Below are positions 21,687 through 29,623 of a stretch of 34,301 bases of DNA, piece by piece; position 1 is the stretch's first letter; each line of letters begins with the position of its first letter. Both the position numbers and the translations under genes were made by a program. The stretch lies in assembly GCA_035934405.1 (NCBI GenBank), contig DASYXW010000102.1, positions 1-34,301 of the forward strand, given 5' to 3'. The DNA comes from DASYXW01 sp035934405. Lineage in GTDB: Bacteria > Acidobacteriota > Terriglobia > UBA7540. Under the pieces are notes generated by a model, which had not been told where the DNA came from, ran no database searches, and worked only from the letters and a program-made list of their open reading frames with translations.

Positions 21687-22694
21687 ATGAAGCGGGTTCT
21701 TGTTACCGGCGCCACAGGATTCCTCGGTAAGCACCTCGTCAACCAGTTGATCAGTTCGGAGCGCGGAGTTGGGAGCGAAAAGCGCCTGCGGGTGCTGTGC
21801 CGAGGCGCGTCGGCGTGGGACGGGGACTGCGGTGTCGAAGTCGCGCACGGCGACGTTACCTCGGCAGCCGACGTAATGCGCGCGGCGGAAGGCGTGAGTG
21901 AAATCTACCACCTCGCCGGCATTGTTTCGCGCGACCCTCGGGATACCGAGCTGCTTCGCCGCACGCATGTGGAGGGCACGCGGAACGTGTGCGAGGCAGC
22001 GTTGAAGCACGGCGTCGGCAAGCTGGTCCATGTGTCGTCGTCGGGAACGATTGCCGTCGGTCGCGAGCCGGTGGTGCATAACGAGGCTTCGAGTTACAAA
22101 AACGATCTCGTGTCTGAGTGGCCTTATTACCTGACCAAGATCGCAGCGGAAAAGGTGGCGCTGGCGTATTTCGAGAAACAGAACCTGCCCGTGGCCGTTG
22201 TGAATCCCAGCCTCTTGCTCGGTCCCGGTGACGATCGCGGTTCTTCCACCGGTGACGTCGCGCTCTTCCTCCAAGGGCAGATTCTGGCCTTGCCGCGCGG
22301 CGGCCTGAACTTCGTGGATGCGCGCGACGCGGCCGCCGGCGTCATCGCCGCGATGGCGCAAGGCAAACCCGGAGAGCGATACCTGCTGGGTGGAGTGAAT
22401 TGGACATTCCGCGAAATGATTGAGCGGCTCGCGGGAATCACAGGCCGGCGCGCGCCGAAGCTGCAACCGTCGCTCGGTCTCGCGCTTCTCAGCGCGCGAG
22501 TGCTTCGCAAGCTGCTGCCGCTCGCCGGCAAGCGGTTCGCGCTCGACGACGCTTCGATCAAAATGTCGGCGCTCTTCTGGTACTGCGATTCCTCAAAGGC
22601 GCGCGGCGCGCTCGGCTACACGGCGCGCGATCCCATGGAGACGCTGCGCGCGACGGTGGACGATCTCCAGCGAAAAGGAGTCGCCGGGCGGTAG
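21687..22694 (+). CDS. Extended SDR: NAD(P)-dependent epimerase/reductase
   Basis: Starts with VLVTGATGFLGKHLVNQL (GxxGxxG dinucleotide site). It continues with EVAHGDVTSAADVMRA, IYHLAGIVSRD and VHVSSSGTIAVG, then PYYLTKIAAEKVAL, in which YYLTK is the YxxxK catalytic pair. The end DSSKARGALGYTARDPMETLRATVDDL is typical of the dihydroflavonol-reductase/HpnA/OleD-like branch acting on sugars, sterols or hydroxy-acyl groups. 335 residues. ATG 21687 is chosen because upstream codons to 21537 come from the palindromic element. No Shine-Dalgarno sequence precedes it. It lies between the LarA-like and lipid-kinase genes on the same strand. Confidence 0.87.
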   Translation: MKRVLVTGATGFLGKHLVNQLISSERGVGSEKRLRVLCRGASAWDGDCGVEVAHGDVTSAADVMRAAEGVSEIYHLAGIVSRDPRDTELLRRTHVEGTRNVCEAALKHGVGKLVHVSSSGTIAVGREPVVHNEASSYKNDLVSEWPYYLTKIAAEKVALAYFEKQNLPVAVVNPSLLLGPGDDRGSSTGDVALFLQGQILALPRGGLNFVDARDAAAGVIAAMAQGKPGERYLLGGVNWTFREMIERLAGITGRRAPKLQPSLGLALLSARVLRKLLPLAGKRFALDDASIKMSALFWYCDSSKARGALGYTARDPMETLRATVDDLQRKGVAGR

Positions 22695-22706
22695 CCAGGC
22701 CGGTGA

Positions 22707-23660
22707 ATGGGCGAGTGCAAAAAAATCGCGGCGGTCGTGAACCCGCAGTCGGCCCAGGGCAGGACGGCCAGGGTCTGGCCCGACATTGCTCGGGCGCTGG
22801 GCGACCGGTTGGAATCCGTGACGGTGCGGTTCACGGATTCGCACGGCCACGCCATCCACTTGACGCGAGAGCTGCTGCGCCAAGGTTTCGATTTCATCGT
22901 GGCGGTGGGCGGCGACGGCACCATCAACGAGGTCGCGAACGGTTTTCTGGAAGACGACGAGCCCGTCCGGCGCGGCGCGCAACTCGGCATCCTGCCCATC
23001 GGGACCGGCGGCGATTTTCGACGCACGCTGGGTGTCTCGGCGGATCCGCGGCAAGCGATTGAGATCCTTTCGACGGGCGTGCCGCTCACGATCGACCTCG
23101 GCAAGGCGACGTTCACCGGAGGCACCGGCGCGACTGAGAGCCGCTACTTCGTCAATCTTGTCAGCTTCGGCATGGGGGGCGACGTGGCCGCCGCGGCCAA
23201 GAATTTCCTCACGCCGCTCGGCGGCAAGACGGCGTTTCTGTGGGCGACGCTCACCACGTTTCTGGCGTACCGCGGCAAGCACGTGCGGCTCGAAGTGGAG
23301 AAGGGCGCGGCGAGTCTACCGTTTTTCATCACCAACGTCGCGATTGGCAACGGGCAATATCACGGCGGCGGGATGCATCCCTGTCCGACGGCGGCGCTGA
23401 ACGACGGCGTGTTGGAAGTCACCGTGATTGATCACCTTAATATGTTCGAGCTCCTGCGCGACATTCGGATTCTTTACTCCGACAATCTCTACGTTCATCC
23501 CAAGACTCACCACTTCACCGTTCGCCAGTTCTCGGCCGAGGCCGCCGAGCCGACCAAGATTGAAGTGGACGGCGAGCCGCTCGGCGCTCTGCCGCTCGCC
23601 ATTGAGGTGCTCCCCCGCCGATTGCCGGTCGTCGTGAGCCGTTCGAGTCCCTTCTTGTGA
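22707..23660 (+). CDS. YegS/DagK-type lipid kinase
   Basis: The diacylglycerol kinase catalytic domain is complete: AAVVNPQSAQGR (phosphate-binding start), VAVGGDGTINEVANGF (GGDGT nucleotide motif), LGILPIGTGGDFRRTLG (GTGND-like, with Gly for Asn), VNLVSFGMGGDVA, AIGNGQYHGGGMHPCPTAALNDG and the late acidic VDGEPLG. Such enzymes phosphorylate diacylglycerol, sphingoid bases, phosphatidylglycerol or related lipids. 317 residues, normal. Starts 12 nt after the SDR stop with a GGTGA close upstream. Last gene of the HAD-LarA-SDR-kinase cassette; it converges on tolC with only 20 nt between the stops. Confidence 0.9.
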   Translation: MGECKKIAAVVNPQSAQGRTARVWPDIARALGDRLESVTVRFTDSHGHAIHLTRELLRQGFDFIVAVGGDGTINEVANGFLEDDEPVRRGAQLGILPIGTGGDFRRTLGVSADPRQAIEILSTGVPLTIDLGKATFTGGTGATESRYFVNLVSFGMGGDVAAAAKNFLTPLGGKTAFLWATLTTFLAYRGKHVRLEVEKGAASLPFFITNVAIGNGQYHGGGMHPCPTAALNDGVLEVTVIDHLNMFELLRDIRILYSDNLYVHPKTHHFTVRQFSAEAAEPTKIEVDGEPLGALPLAIEVLPRRLPVVVSRSSPFL

Positions 23661-23680
23661 GGTATCTGCTTCCTGCCCCT

Positions 23681-25321
23681 TCAATGCACCGCCCGCTGGA
23701 CCTGGACGCGGTAGCCCGCCAGCAGTTCGCCGGTCGAGTGCCGCACCGCGGTGAGCGCCAGTTGGTAGTTGATCTGGGCCTGCACCTGGCTGACCTCGGC
23801 CTGGGTGAGCTCGGTCTGCGCTTCGAGCACCTTGAAGATGTCGCCGGCGCCAAGCTCGTACTTGCGCTGCTCCGACTCCAGAACCTTCTGCGTGGTCGAG
23901 CGCGCGATCTTCGAGGCTTCGAGCGAGAGCTTGGCCTCTTCGAGCTGATGCACGGAGTTGACCACGTCGAGCCGGATACTCTGCTGCTGCCGGCGGATTG
24001 CGTAAAGGTCGGTGCGCTTCGCCACCGAAGCCTCGCCGAGCGCTGCCTCGGCCGCGCGATTTCTTACCGGCAGGTTCAGGCTCAGCGTGAAACCATAGGT
24101 GGGGAAGCGAAAGCGAAAGTTCTGCGAGAGCGCGTCGCCAAATCCGCCGGGAACGACCACGGGCGGCGTGACCGAGGAATCGAGCTGGGGACCGCCGACG
24201 CCGTTTGAAGCGTACGTTGCCGCGAGCTCAAGGTCCGGCCTCAGGCCGTTGCGCGCCAGGCGGACGCCGGTATCGTCATTGGCAACCTGCAATCGCAGCG
24301 CGTCCAGCTCAGGACGATGTTGGAGAGCAGTATCGAGCGCCGTGGCGACGTCGGTCGTGAAAAGCTGGCCATGCGGCTCGGGATTTTCGGTCAGGTCGAG
24401 GTCGAGCGCGGCGGTGTAAGGGTCGAGGTCGGCGCCGATGGTCTCGCGGAACTGGTCTTCGGCTTGCTTCAACGCGTACTGAGCTTGAATGAGGGAGACG
24501 CGCCGCTGCGCCACCTGTGACTCCGAGCGGTAGATGTCGAGCGGCGGCAGGGCGCCCAGTTCAAGCGCGCGCTTGTTTTGCTTGTAGGTGGCCTCCGCCT
24601 CGTCGAGCGAGTCCTGCTGCACGCGCAGGTTTTCCCGTGCCCCCACCACCGCCCAGTACTGCCCGACGGCGTTCTGGATTTCATTACTCACTTGGGCTTC
24701 GAAAGTGGCCTCCGACTGGCTCAGATTGCGGCGCGCAATCACAATCGGAGCACGGTTGGGGAAGAGGCCGCGATTGCGCAGCAGCGGCTGCGTGACCTGG
24801 AAGTTCAGTCCGGACGAGAAGTAGGGATTGATGAAGAAGAAGCTGCTGTTGGTGTCGGACTTGTTTCCCGTGTAGGAGGCATTGTAATTGGTTCCGGTCT
24901 CGAGCGTCTGCGTGTAGCCGAATTGCATCTGCTGGAAAAGGCTGCTGACGGTGGAGGCGCCCTGAAGTTGGCTGGTGGCGGGCGTGGTCTGACGCAGGGC
25001 GCTGGCGTTCGAAGTGAACAACGGGTCAAAGGGATGATATGCCGCGAGGAGGTTGAATTTCGCCACGTCCACGGCCGACTGGTCAATACGGACGTCGGTG
25101 TTGTTCAGGAGGCAAAGGCGAATGGCGTCGTCGAGCGCTAAGCGCAGCTTGCCATCCACGAGGTACTCGCGCAACCCCGTGGGTCCGGGCAATTGCGAGG
25201 GTGCGAGGGTGTGGAAGGTGACGCGGCTCGAGTAATCGGCCGGGGCGGTCACGGGCGCGGAGGTTTGAGCGCGCAGCGGCGCGGCAAGAGCGAGTGCGAG
25301 AATGCAAATGTGCAAGCGCAT
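23681..25321 (-). CDS. TolC-family outer-membrane efflux protein
   Basis: Outer-membrane channel of a tripartite exporter. A signal peptide (MRLHICILALALAAPLRAQT) precedes two repeated outer-membrane-efflux domains rich in long helices: LALDDAIRLCLLNNTDVRIDQ at the start and AQTELTQAEVSQVQAQINYQLALTAV at the end, with the usual amphipathic beta segments between (QFGYTQTLETGTNYN, LNFQVTQPLLRN). About 546 residues, somewhat long. ATG 25321 is preceded by GAGGAA eight bases upstream; the frame further upstream lacks a signal sequence. It follows the three membrane-fusion proteins and the permease on the same strand after a 367-bp AT-rich gap with its own promoter candidate. Confidence 0.92.
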   Translation of the reverse strand: MRLHICILALALAAPLRAQTSAPVTAPADYSSRVTFHTLAPSQLPGPTGLREYLVDGKLRLALDDAIRLCLLNNTDVRIDQSAVDVAKFNLLAAYHPFDPLFTSNASALRQTTPATSQLQGASTVSSLFQQMQFGYTQTLETGTNYNASYTGNKSDTNSSFFFINPYFSSGLNFQVTQPLLRNRGLFPNRAPIVIARRNLSQSEATFEAQVSNEIQNAVGQYWAVVGARENLRVQQDSLDEAEATYKQNKRALELGALPPLDIYRSESQVAQRRVSLIQAQYALKQAEDQFRETIGADLDPYTAALDLDLTENPEPHGQLFTTDVATALDTALQHRPELDALRLQVANDDTGVRLARNGLRPDLELAATYASNGVGGPQLDSSVTPPVVVPGGFGDALSQNFRFRFPTYGFTLSLNLPVRNRAAEAALGEASVAKRTDLYAIRRQQQSIRLDVVNSVHQLEEAKLSLEASKIARSTTQKVLESEQRKYELGAGDIFKVLEAQTELTQAEVSQVQAQINYQLALTAVRHSTGELLAGYRVQVQRAVH

Positions 25322-25688
25322 GGGCGATTCCTCACATTTTTCGTTGGGATGACGGTGCAAATTCCAGCCCCGAGAGTTCACATTAACTGTTTGCTTTCAA
25401 TATGTTGACGGCTTTAGTTTAGGTAAGATACTTATTTTCAGCTAGTTGACGGCTTTCCACAACATTTCTCGAGTCTGAGACTGATTCTAAATGACATTCA
25501 GGCTTCGTTTTTTGGATTAACACTTTTTTGGGCTGTTTTTCAGCACGCCGAGTTGTCGGTATAGTCCGAAAAGGGCAGCTCCGACTATGCTGGCCTGCCA
25601 AATGTCGCGTGCCCATGTCTCTCTTATTACCATAACCTAAACAAATGTCAATACTTTTCTTTCGCGATCCTGCATCGGGCGAAGCGGT
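25322..25688 (-). promoter_or_regulatory. AT-rich tolC leader with promoter candidate and direct repeats
   Basis: On the minus strand TTGACA (25646-25651), a 16-nt spacer and TAATAA (25624-25629) form a good sigma70-type promoter, about 300 nt upstream of the tolC ATG. TTGACGGCTTT occurs twice as a direct repeat (25405-25415 and 25445-25455), 40 bp apart, suggesting a regulator-binding pair. ATAGTC and GACTAT form a short inverted repeat near 25562-25590. A 65-codon minus-strand frame (25419-25616) would begin almost at the predicted transcript start; its product is not recognisable. Confidence 0.5.
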
Positions 25689-26996
25689 CTATTCATACCG
25701 CAGCGCTTCGATGGGGTCGAGGTGCGCAGCCTTAAACGCGGGGTAGATCCCGAAGATCAGTCCCACCGACACCGAGACCAGGAACGCCAGCAGCACGGAG
25801 TTGAGGGTGACGACGGTGGACCAGCCGGCGAGAAACGCGATCAGCCGCGACATGCCGAACCCGAACAGCAGGCCCAGCGCCCCGCCCACGAACGAGATGA
25901 GGATGGCTTCCACCAGGAACTGCCGCACAATGTCGCGCTGTCGGGCGCCGACGGCGCGGCGGACGCCGATTTCGCGCGTGCGCTCAAGGATGCTGGCCAG
26001 CATGATGTTCATGATTCCGATGCCGCCCACCAGGAGCGAAATGGAAGCGATGGCCACCATCACCATGCTGAAGATCCGCTCGGTGCTGCGCTGCTGGGCG
26101 AGCAGTTCGGCCGGCACGATAACGCTGAAGTCGTTGGCCTGGCGATGGGAGGAGTTCAGCAGTCCGCGCACGACGCCGGCCACCGAGACGCTGTCGGCCG
26201 ATGGGGCGAGCTTGAGGTAGAGGCCGTCAATCTCGTCCTTGATGCTGCTCTGGCTGTCGGCGAGGCGAAAGATGGAGGCGTAGAGCGGCACGTAAATCAG
26301 GTTGTTCAAGTCCTGGGCCGGCAGATTGCTCGCGCCAGACTGTCCCGGTTGCGCGGTGAGTTGCGGCCCCACCACCCCGATCACGTGGAACCATTGGTCG
26401 CCTGCCTTCACGTACTGCCCGACGGCGTCGCGCGGGCCGAAAAGGTTCGCCTTCGCGCCCTCGCCCAGCACCGCCACCGGCGCGGCGCGAGCGTTCTCAT
26501 CGTCGTCGAAGAACCGTCCGGCCACCACGGCGAGCCCGGCGATCTTTTGGTAAGACGGACTCACGCCGTAGAGCACGGGGATTTCCTCGGCCGGCTTGGG
26601 AATCATCTTTGAGGGCGTGAATTTCTTTCTCGCCGTGGATTCCACAATGCCGCTGACGTTGGAGCGAATCGAACGCAAGTCCGCGAACGTGAGGCCGGGC
26701 GAAACGCGCCGCATCTTCTGAAAGCTCTGGTCGTCCACGGCTTCCTTGGCTTCGACGATCAGATTGTGCACGCCGAGTTGCTCGATGAAGGCCATCACCT
26801 GCTTCTGCGCTCCGGCGCCGATCGAGAGCATGGAGACCACGGCGGCCACGCCGAAGATCATGCCGAGCATGGTGAGCAGCGAACGCAGCTTGTGCATTCG
26901 CAGGTTTTCAAAGCCGAGGAGCAGGTCGGGAAAAATCTGTGACCAGGGACGATCCGGCGTCACGGTGGGAAGGGCGGTGGTCGCGGCGCCGTTCAC
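25689..26996 (-). CDS. MacB-type ABC transporter permease
   Basis: The N-terminal membrane helix (LRMHKLRSLLTMLGMIFGVAAVVSMLSIGAGAQ) is followed by a MacB-like periplasmic domain. The C-terminal FtsX domain starts at SMVMVAIASISLLVGGIGIMNIMLASILERTREIGVRRAVGAR and ends YPAFKAAHLDPIEALRYE. 435 residues is the usual size for a MacB-type permease subunit separate from its ATPase. The coupling segment TREIGVRRAVGA, which contacts the nucleotide-binding protein, is intact, so an ATPase is expected, yet none is encoded in the window. ATG 26996 overlaps the stop of the preceding membrane-fusion gene as ATGA. Confidence 0.92.
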   Translation of the reverse strand: MNGAATTALPTVTPDRPWSQIFPDLLLGFENLRMHKLRSLLTMLGMIFGVAAVVSMLSIGAGAQKQVMAFIEQLGVHNLIVEAKEAVDDQSFQKMRRVSPGLTFADLRSIRSNVSGIVESTARKKFTPSKMIPKPAEEIPVLYGVSPSYQKIAGLAVVAGRFFDDDENARAAPVAVLGEGAKANLFGPRDAVGQYVKAGDQWFHVIGVVGPQLTAQPGQSGASNLPAQDLNNLIYVPLYASIFRLADSQSSIKDEIDGLYLKLAPSADSVSVAGVVRGLLNSSHRQANDFSVIVPAELLAQQRSTERIFSMVMVAIASISLLVGGIGIMNIMLASILERTREIGVRRAVGARQRDIVRQFLVEAILISFVGGALGLLFGFGMSRLIAFLAGWSTVVTLNSVLLAFLVSVSVGLIFGIYPAFKAAHLDPIEALRYE

Positions 26997-28324
26997 ATCC
27001 CACCTCCACCCATCGCCGGACCGGCGGGGCTTGGCGCCGGTTGAGGCCGGCCCTGCGCCTCGGGGTCGACCAGCGCCACCTCGGCCCCCTGGCTGAGGCC
27101 CTCCACCACGACGCGGGTCGCGGCGCGCACCTTGATCTTTACCGGCTGCTCATGAAACGAGCCGCCCGTCTTGAGGTAGACCACCGGATTGCCATTTTTG
27201 TCGAAGACTGCCTGCGGTGGGAGGTAGAGAACGTCTTTGAGAGGATTGCCCGCGATGCTGACCTGGGCGGTGTAGCCGGGACGCAATTCGGGGTCGTGGC
27301 TCGCGAGTTCGATAGTGACATCGAACGTGCTGGCGCTCGCGGTTTGCCACATGCTGCCTTTCGAGGCCAGACCGGCGATGGATTTGACGCGTCCGGCAAA
27401 AGTCCTCCCGGGCAGGGCATTGACGGCTACTTGCACGGCCTGGCCCGGGCTCAGGTTGGCGCGGTCGCCTTCGTTGACCTTGGCCTGGATTTCCAGTTTC
27501 GCCGGGTCCACCACGGCGGCAATCACTGACCCGGGACCCGCCTGGTCGCCCTCGTGATATTCGGGCAGAACCATGCCGGTGAAGAAGAAATTGCCGGCGG
27601 CGCGCTGGTTGGGTTTTACCTCGACGAGGCCCGCGATGGTGCTGCGAACTTTCATGCTGTCAATGTTCCGCTGGGCCTCCTGCATGGCGAGCGCGGCCTT
27701 GCGCCGCTTTTCTTCGCTGACCGCGAGGGTGGCCTGGTTCGAGGCGGCATGGGACTTGATGTCGGATTCGAGCTGGGCGAGCGCCCGTTGCGCTTCCTGC
27801 AGGGCGAGCTCATTCTTCTTGGCGTCAATCGCGCTCACCAACTCCTTCTTGCTCACTTCGAGCTCGGCGCGCCGCACGTCAAACTTATCTTTGAGCAGCG
27901 CCACCTGGTCCTGAGAAGTCTGCACGGCGGCGTCGGCTCCGGCTTTTGTGATCTCCTGCTCGGCCTGGGCGAGGTCGGTGCGGCTTTGCTGCAAAGTGTA
28001 CTCCTGCTCGGCGGGATCGAACTCAATGACGATGTCGCCGGGCTTGACGCGCGTACCGGTCTTGAGCAAATGGGAGATCTGCAGGGCGCCACCTGCCACC
28101 GGCGGCGCGATCATCATTGCCGTCCGGCCAGGCGTGAGCGCGCCGGCGGTGGTGATACCGAGCGACACGTCGCCGCGCTCGACCCGAACTGTGGGGACGG
28201 TCTCGCCGGGCCGGCCCGTTTGGAGAAGTTGGGCCAGGGTAGCGCGCACCGCGAAGCCGGCGGCGGCCAGGATGGCGAGCGCCACGAGGGCGATTACGAT
28301 TCGACGTTTGCGGTTCGCGCTCAT
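26993..28324 (-). CDS. HlyD/MacA-like membrane-fusion protein 1
   Basis: Periplasmic adaptor of a tripartite exporter. One N-terminal membrane anchor (IVIALVALAILAAAGFAV) leads into a lipoyl half (VERGDVSLGITTAGAL). A long coiled coil follows (about residues 110-215, EYTLQQSRTDLAQAEQEITK to EEKRRKAALAMQEAQRN), then the second lipoyl half (MKVRSTIAGLVEVKP), a beta-barrel and the membrane-proximal domain. It ends in a Pro/Gly-rich tail with GPAMGGGGM. 443 residues. It lies nine bases after membrane-fusion gene 2 and overlaps the permease start, so it is probably the direct partner of that permease. Confidence 0.9.
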   Translation of the reverse strand: MSANRKRRIVIALVALAILAAAGFAVRATLAQLLQTGRPGETVPTVRVERGDVSLGITTAGALTPGRTAMMIAPPVAGGALQISHLLKTGTRVKPGDIVIEFDPAEQEYTLQQSRTDLAQAEQEITKAGADAAVQTSQDQVALLKDKFDVRRAELEVSKKELVSAIDAKKNELALQEAQRALAQLESDIKSHAASNQATLAVSEEKRRKAALAMQEAQRNIDSMKVRSTIAGLVEVKPNQRAAGNFFFTGMVLPEYHEGDQAGPGSVIAAVVDPAKLEIQAKVNEGDRANLSPGQAVQVAVNALPGRTFAGRVKSIAGLASKGSMWQTASASTFDVTIELASHDPELRPGYTAQVSIAGNPLKDVLYLPPQAVFDKNGNPVVYLKTGGSFHEQPVKIKVRAATRVVVEGLSQGAEVALVDPEAQGRPQPAPSPAGPAMGGGGM

Positions 28325-28333
28325 GTGTTGGCT

Positions 28334-29593
28334 TTACCGGCCTGCTGCCGGATCGCGCAGCGCCACCCGGTCGCCGGGTTTGAGGCCGCTCGCAACAGCG
28401 AGCTGACCCTCGCCCCGCCGCGCAATCTCGATCGGCCGCTCCTCAAACTTCGAGCCTCTTAAGACGTAGGCGACGGTCTGCCCGCTCTTTTGGAACGACG
28501 CTTCCGAGGGAATCAACAGGGCGTTCGGAATTTGCTCGACCGCGGCGCGGATGCTGGCGCTCATTCCCGGGCGCAGCCGCGGGTCGGTCTGGTCGAGCCG
28601 AATGGCCAAATCGAAGTTGCGGGGAAACGGCCAGCCGCCGGAGAAATCAATCTTCGCGAGCGTGCTGATGTCGGCAATGCGGGCCGAAAACTCCTTGTCG
28701 GGGACGGCGTCCACGCGGACGGTGACGGGCAGGCCGGTTTTCAGCCGCCCACGATCCACTTCGTCCACGCGCGCCTCGACCTCGAGGGTTGAGAGGTCGG
28801 GGAGCTCCACGATGCCGGCGCCGGGCCACGCTTGGTCGCCCTGGCGGAAGGGAGGAGGGTTCATCCAGTTGCCGGAGCGGAAATTCGGCAGCAGGGTCAC
28901 AAGGCCGGCGATCGGCGCGCGGAGAGTCAGGCGGGCGATGTTCGCCTGGCTCTCGTGCACTTCAAACTTCGCCTTGTCGCGCGTTTGCTTCTTGCCTTCG
29001 AGGTCGGCGGCGGCGTCTTGGGCGTCGGAGGCGCGCTGGGTCTCGGCCTGCTTCAGCTTTTGCTCGGCGTCGGCGAGCGCCAGCTTTTTTTCCTCGCCAT
29101 CGATCTTGGAAAGGATTTCCTGCTGGCTCGCGTCGAGGCGGGCGGTCTCGACGGCGAACTTTGCTTTCATCACGTCGGTGGTGTCCTGCTCTGCTTTGAG
29201 GCGCGCTTGGGCACGCGTCTGTTCGATTTCGGCCTCGGCCTGCTTCAGCTCAGACTGCTTCTCCTCAAGCGTCTGCTGCATCTTGGTGGCGTCGAACTCG
29301 ACCACCACGTCGCCGGGTTTCACGGCTTCGCCGCTCGCGGGGAGCTTCAGGATCTGCATGTCCTGGCCCGCCTGGGCGGGCGCGGTGAGGATGACCGACT
29401 TCAGCGCCTTGAGCTGGCCGCGAATCTGCATCGTGCCCGTGAAGACACCGCGCTTCACCTCCGCCGTCGGAACTTTGGGGGCAGTATTCACCAGGCGCAC
29501 GGCCGCGAAGCCCGCGCCGGCGAGGACGAAGAGGCCCGCAACGACGATCAGCCCGCGCTGTGTGCTCCACAGCGTCTTGACCTTGTTGCCCAT
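28334..29593 (-). CDS. HlyD/MacA-like membrane-fusion protein 2
   Basis: Same architecture as its neighbours: an anchor (LIVVAGLFVLAGAGFAAV), first lipoyl half (VKRGVFTGTMQIRGQLKALKS), a long Glu/Lys/Gln-rich coiled coil (MQQTLEEKQSELKQAEAEIEQ to KKQTRDKAKFEVHESQANIA), then LTLRAPIAGLVTLLPNF and the beta-barrel and membrane-proximal domains. 419 residues. No clear Shine-Dalgarno sequence before ATG 29593. Sequence is clearly different from proteins 1 and 3 outside the shared motifs, so this is not a recent duplication. Confidence 0.9.
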   Translation of the reverse strand: MGNKVKTLWSTQRGLIVVAGLFVLAGAGFAAVRLVNTAPKVPTAEVKRGVFTGTMQIRGQLKALKSVILTAPAQAGQDMQILKLPASGEAVKPGDVVVEFDATKMQQTLEEKQSELKQAEAEIEQTRAQARLKAEQDTTDVMKAKFAVETARLDASQQEILSKIDGEEKKLALADAEQKLKQAETQRASDAQDAAADLEGKKQTRDKAKFEVHESQANIARLTLRAPIAGLVTLLPNFRSGNWMNPPPFRQGDQAWPGAGIVELPDLSTLEVEARVDEVDRGRLKTGLPVTVRVDAVPDKEFSARIADISTLAKIDFSGGWPFPRNFDLAIRLDQTDPRLRPGMSASIRAAVEQIPNALLIPSEASFQKSGQTVAYVLRGSKFEERPIEIARRGEGQLAVASGLKPGDRVALRDPAAGR

Positions 29594-29623
29594 AGCGGTT
29601 GCAGGGTGGGTTGAAACCGTGCC

